Below, piece by piece: positions 62,907 to 64,000 of a stretch of DNA of 64,000 bases. Positions within the stretch are counted from its first letter, which is position 1; the number at the start of each line of letters is the position of its first letter. This DNA comes from Actinomycetes bacterium. GTDB lineage: Bacteria; Actinomycetota; Acidimicrobiia; Acidimicrobiales; JAMCPL01. Where the stretch lies: NCBI GenBank assembly GCA_021841005.1, contig JAKBVZ010000008.1, forward strand, positions 19,668 through 83,667, written 5' to 3'. The translations under genes and the position numbers were made by a program. The notes under the pieces were generated by a model. The model saw only the letters and a program-made list of their open reading frames with translations. It did not search any database and had not been told where the DNA came from.

Positions 62907-63715
62907 TCCGGCTGATCCGTGGTGAGGTATTGAAATACCGCACTCTCAAGTCCACTTGGATTCTCATGGCTAGTGGTGCTGCCGTAACACTGCTGATCGT
63001 ATTTGTCATACTGTATGGAGTCGAGCGCAATCTGGGATCGGGCAGTGGTCTCTCCAGCGGTCCAACTGGTACCTTGCAATTTGGCAGTTCGGGATGGTAT
63101 CCGTATGTCATGGCCCTGTCATATACATACTCCCAGCTTTTTGGTGTCGTGCTGGGGATCATCTGTGTAACAGGTGAGTTCAGATACAATACTGCTTCTT
63201 TTACGTACCTGGTGGAGCCGAGAAGGTCGCGGGTGCTGTCCGCCAAGCTGATCGCATCGGCTATCTGGGGTCTGATCTACGGAGTGCTGACCGCCATCCT
63301 GGTCACGGCATTCGGAGCCTTGCTCTGTACGGTATGGCGCCTTGATCCAGGTGCATTCTTGCGGAATGCACTTACTTATTTACCTGTGGATGTGGCCGGT
63401 TTCATGCTGTTCACCTTGATAGGGGTAGGGATAGGCAGCTTGATCCACAACCAGGTGCTGGCTATCATCACAGGAGTTGGGATGATAACAATCGGGGCTT
63501 CGTTGCTCGCGCTGATCAGCGCCATTGCTCCTCATGTAGTACCCTACCTGCCGCAGACGGCGCTGATGGCTTTCGAGCGGGTTCCGCAGGATGGCAACCG
63601 TATTACAGGTGGTTACCGCGTTCTCCCATGGTGGGGCGGAGGCTTGGTACTGCTCGCTTACACGGCAGTACTGGCAGGTATTGGCGCATTGACAGCACAG
63701 AGATCTGATCTCTGA
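62903..63715 (+). CDS. ABC-2 type transporter permease
   Basis: 270 residues, about six helices (ILMASGAAVTLLIVFVIL, LFGVVLGIICVTGEFRYNT, GFMLFTLIGVGIGSLI). TGEFRYNTASFTYLVEPRR matches the permeases encoded next to DrrA-like ATPases. Exported substrate unknown. The direct repeat containing the tRNA fragment begins one base after its stop. Confidence 0.88.
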   Translation: MIRLIRGEVLKYRTLKSTWILMASGAAVTLLIVFVILYGVERNLGSGSGLSSGPTGTLQFGSSGWYPYVMALSYTYSQLFGVVLGIICVTGEFRYNTASFTYLVEPRRSRVLSAKLIASAIWGLIYGVLTAILVTAFGALLCTVWRLDPGAFLRNALTYLPVDVAGFMLFTLIGVGIGSLIHNQVLAIITGVGMITIGASLLALISAIAPHVVPYLPQTALMAFERVPQDGNRITGGYRVLPWWGGGLVLLAYTAVLAGIGALTAQRSDL

Positions 63716-63776
63716 CCAGGAATGACATAAGCACTGCTATGCCGCTCGAGCACTTTTCGAGACGACGGGAGGTGAG

Positions 63777-63835
63777 CGGAGGAGGTGGGATTTGAACCCA
63801 CGGTGGGTTGCCCCACACACGCTCTCCAGGCGTGC
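63777..63835 (-). pseudogene. Truncated tRNA-Ser(GGA), 3' part only
   Basis: Copy of the anticodon arm, variable arm, T arm (GTGGGTTCAAATCCCAC) and 3' acceptor strand of the neighbouring tRNA-Ser. The D arm and 5' acceptor strand are missing and replaced by an unrelated hairpin. Cannot fold as a tRNA. Confidence 0.85.
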
Positions 63836-63837
63836 TG

Positions 63838-63862
63838 CGTAAGCGTCCGGTGGACGCTTACG
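63838..63862. repeat. Perfect 11 bp hairpin joining the two tRNA-Ser copies
   Basis: CGTAAGCGTCC - GGT - GGACGCTTACG. It is the middle segment of the duplication and does not belong to the tRNA. Confidence 0.9.
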
Positions 63863-63924
63863 GGCAGGAACGGCATAAGCACTGCTATGCCGCTCGAGCA
63901 CTTTTCGAGACGACGGGAGGTGAG

Positions 63925-64000
63925 CGGAGGAGGTGGGATTTGAACCCACGGTGGGTTGCCCCACACACGCTCTCCAGGCGTGCCGATTCGGCCGCTCTCG
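63925..64000 (-). tRNA. tRNA-Ser (anticodon GGA), 5' end beyond the window
   Basis: Reading the minus strand, GAGAGCGGCCGAATCGGCA is the D-arm region, CACGC-CTGGAGA-GCGTG the anticodon arm with GGA at positions 34-36, then the long variable arm of class II tRNAs, GTGGGTTCAAATCCCAC the T arm and CTCCTCC-G the acceptor end. The 3' CCA is not encoded. About ten bases of the 5' end lie outside the window. Confidence 0.92.

Larger units (their letters stand above)
63717..63983. repeat. 119 bp direct repeat covering tRNA-Ser sequence and trailer
   Basis: 63717-63835 and 63865-63983 match except two bases (T/C and A/G near the start). They hold the tRNA 3' part, its trailer and two hairpins (CTCGA-TCGAG, and GGCATA-TATGCC, the latter weakened in the first copy). 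Offset 148 bp. The 29 bp middle is almost entirely an inverted repeat. Confidence 0.92.

Noticed and set aside
63717..63983. Prophage or integrative element at the tRNA-Ser
   Set aside because: No integrase and only 29 bp between the repeats; at most a scar.

Overview
This is a 64 kb stretch of a moderately GC-rich bacterial chromosome that reads as an actinobacterium, most likely of the Acidimicrobiia type. The evidence is a CIRCE-controlled groES-groEL operon, a complete 14-gene nuo cluster with a geranylgeranyl-reductase (MenJ-like) gene divergent to it, heme synthesis by the C5 route with a CobA-HemD fusion, a split (three-gene) transhydrogenase, a CtaG-type oxidase assembly factor and a DUF929 thioredoxin-like protein. 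The genus is inference. Many proteins carry long low-complexity inserts or tails (Pro-Thr, Thr, His, Gly/Ser/Asp), a habit of this genome.

Layout. 0-5.7 kb: end of DnaE2, glutamate decarboxylase, CtaG, a Gfo/Idh oxidoreductase and an M24 peptidase. 5.7-14.6 kb: a catabolic cluster on the + strand (BKACE/DUF849 enzyme, SDR with a 21-fold Pro-Thr insert, fumarylacetoacetate-hydrolase-family enzyme, a single 1363-residue polypeptide fusing two branched-chain-type permeases and two ATPases, and its binding protein). 14.7-17.1 kb: groEL/groES with promoter and CIRCE. 17.1-20.9 kb: HNH nuclease, DUF929 protein, alpha/beta hydrolase, MBL hydrolase. 21.0-28.9 kb: minus-strand operon MenJ-like, hemA, hemC, cobA-hemD, hemB, hemL. 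29.2-45.9 kb: nuoABCDEFGHIJKLMN, then pheA. 46.9-50.5 kb: an NRAMP-family transporter with the signature of the Mg-type branch and a soluble MgtE-N/CBS partner. 51-64 kb: acyltransferase, DUF3048 lipoprotein, GH18 protein, transhydrogenase, YacL-type PIN-TRAM protein, EAL protein, zinc alcohol dehydrogenase, an ABC exporter, and a tRNA-Ser(GGA) with a duplicated 3' part.

The most unusual signal is not a gene. At nine places, nearly all touching a start or stop codon, a short direct repeat (about 15-41 bp) recurs at an almost fixed distance of 69-76 bp, with an unrelated middle segment; the tRNA-Ser copy has a 148 bp offset. In three of these the middle segment is the same 37 bp hairpin (loop CACTAT), whose stem differences are all compensated base pairs. 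At hemL and at the NRAMP gene the insertion has duplicated the start region, so the good Shine-Dalgarno now drives a 24-residue upstream ORF that ends in an ATGA overlap with the displaced true start. This looks like a small mobile or template-switch element that rewires translation initiation.
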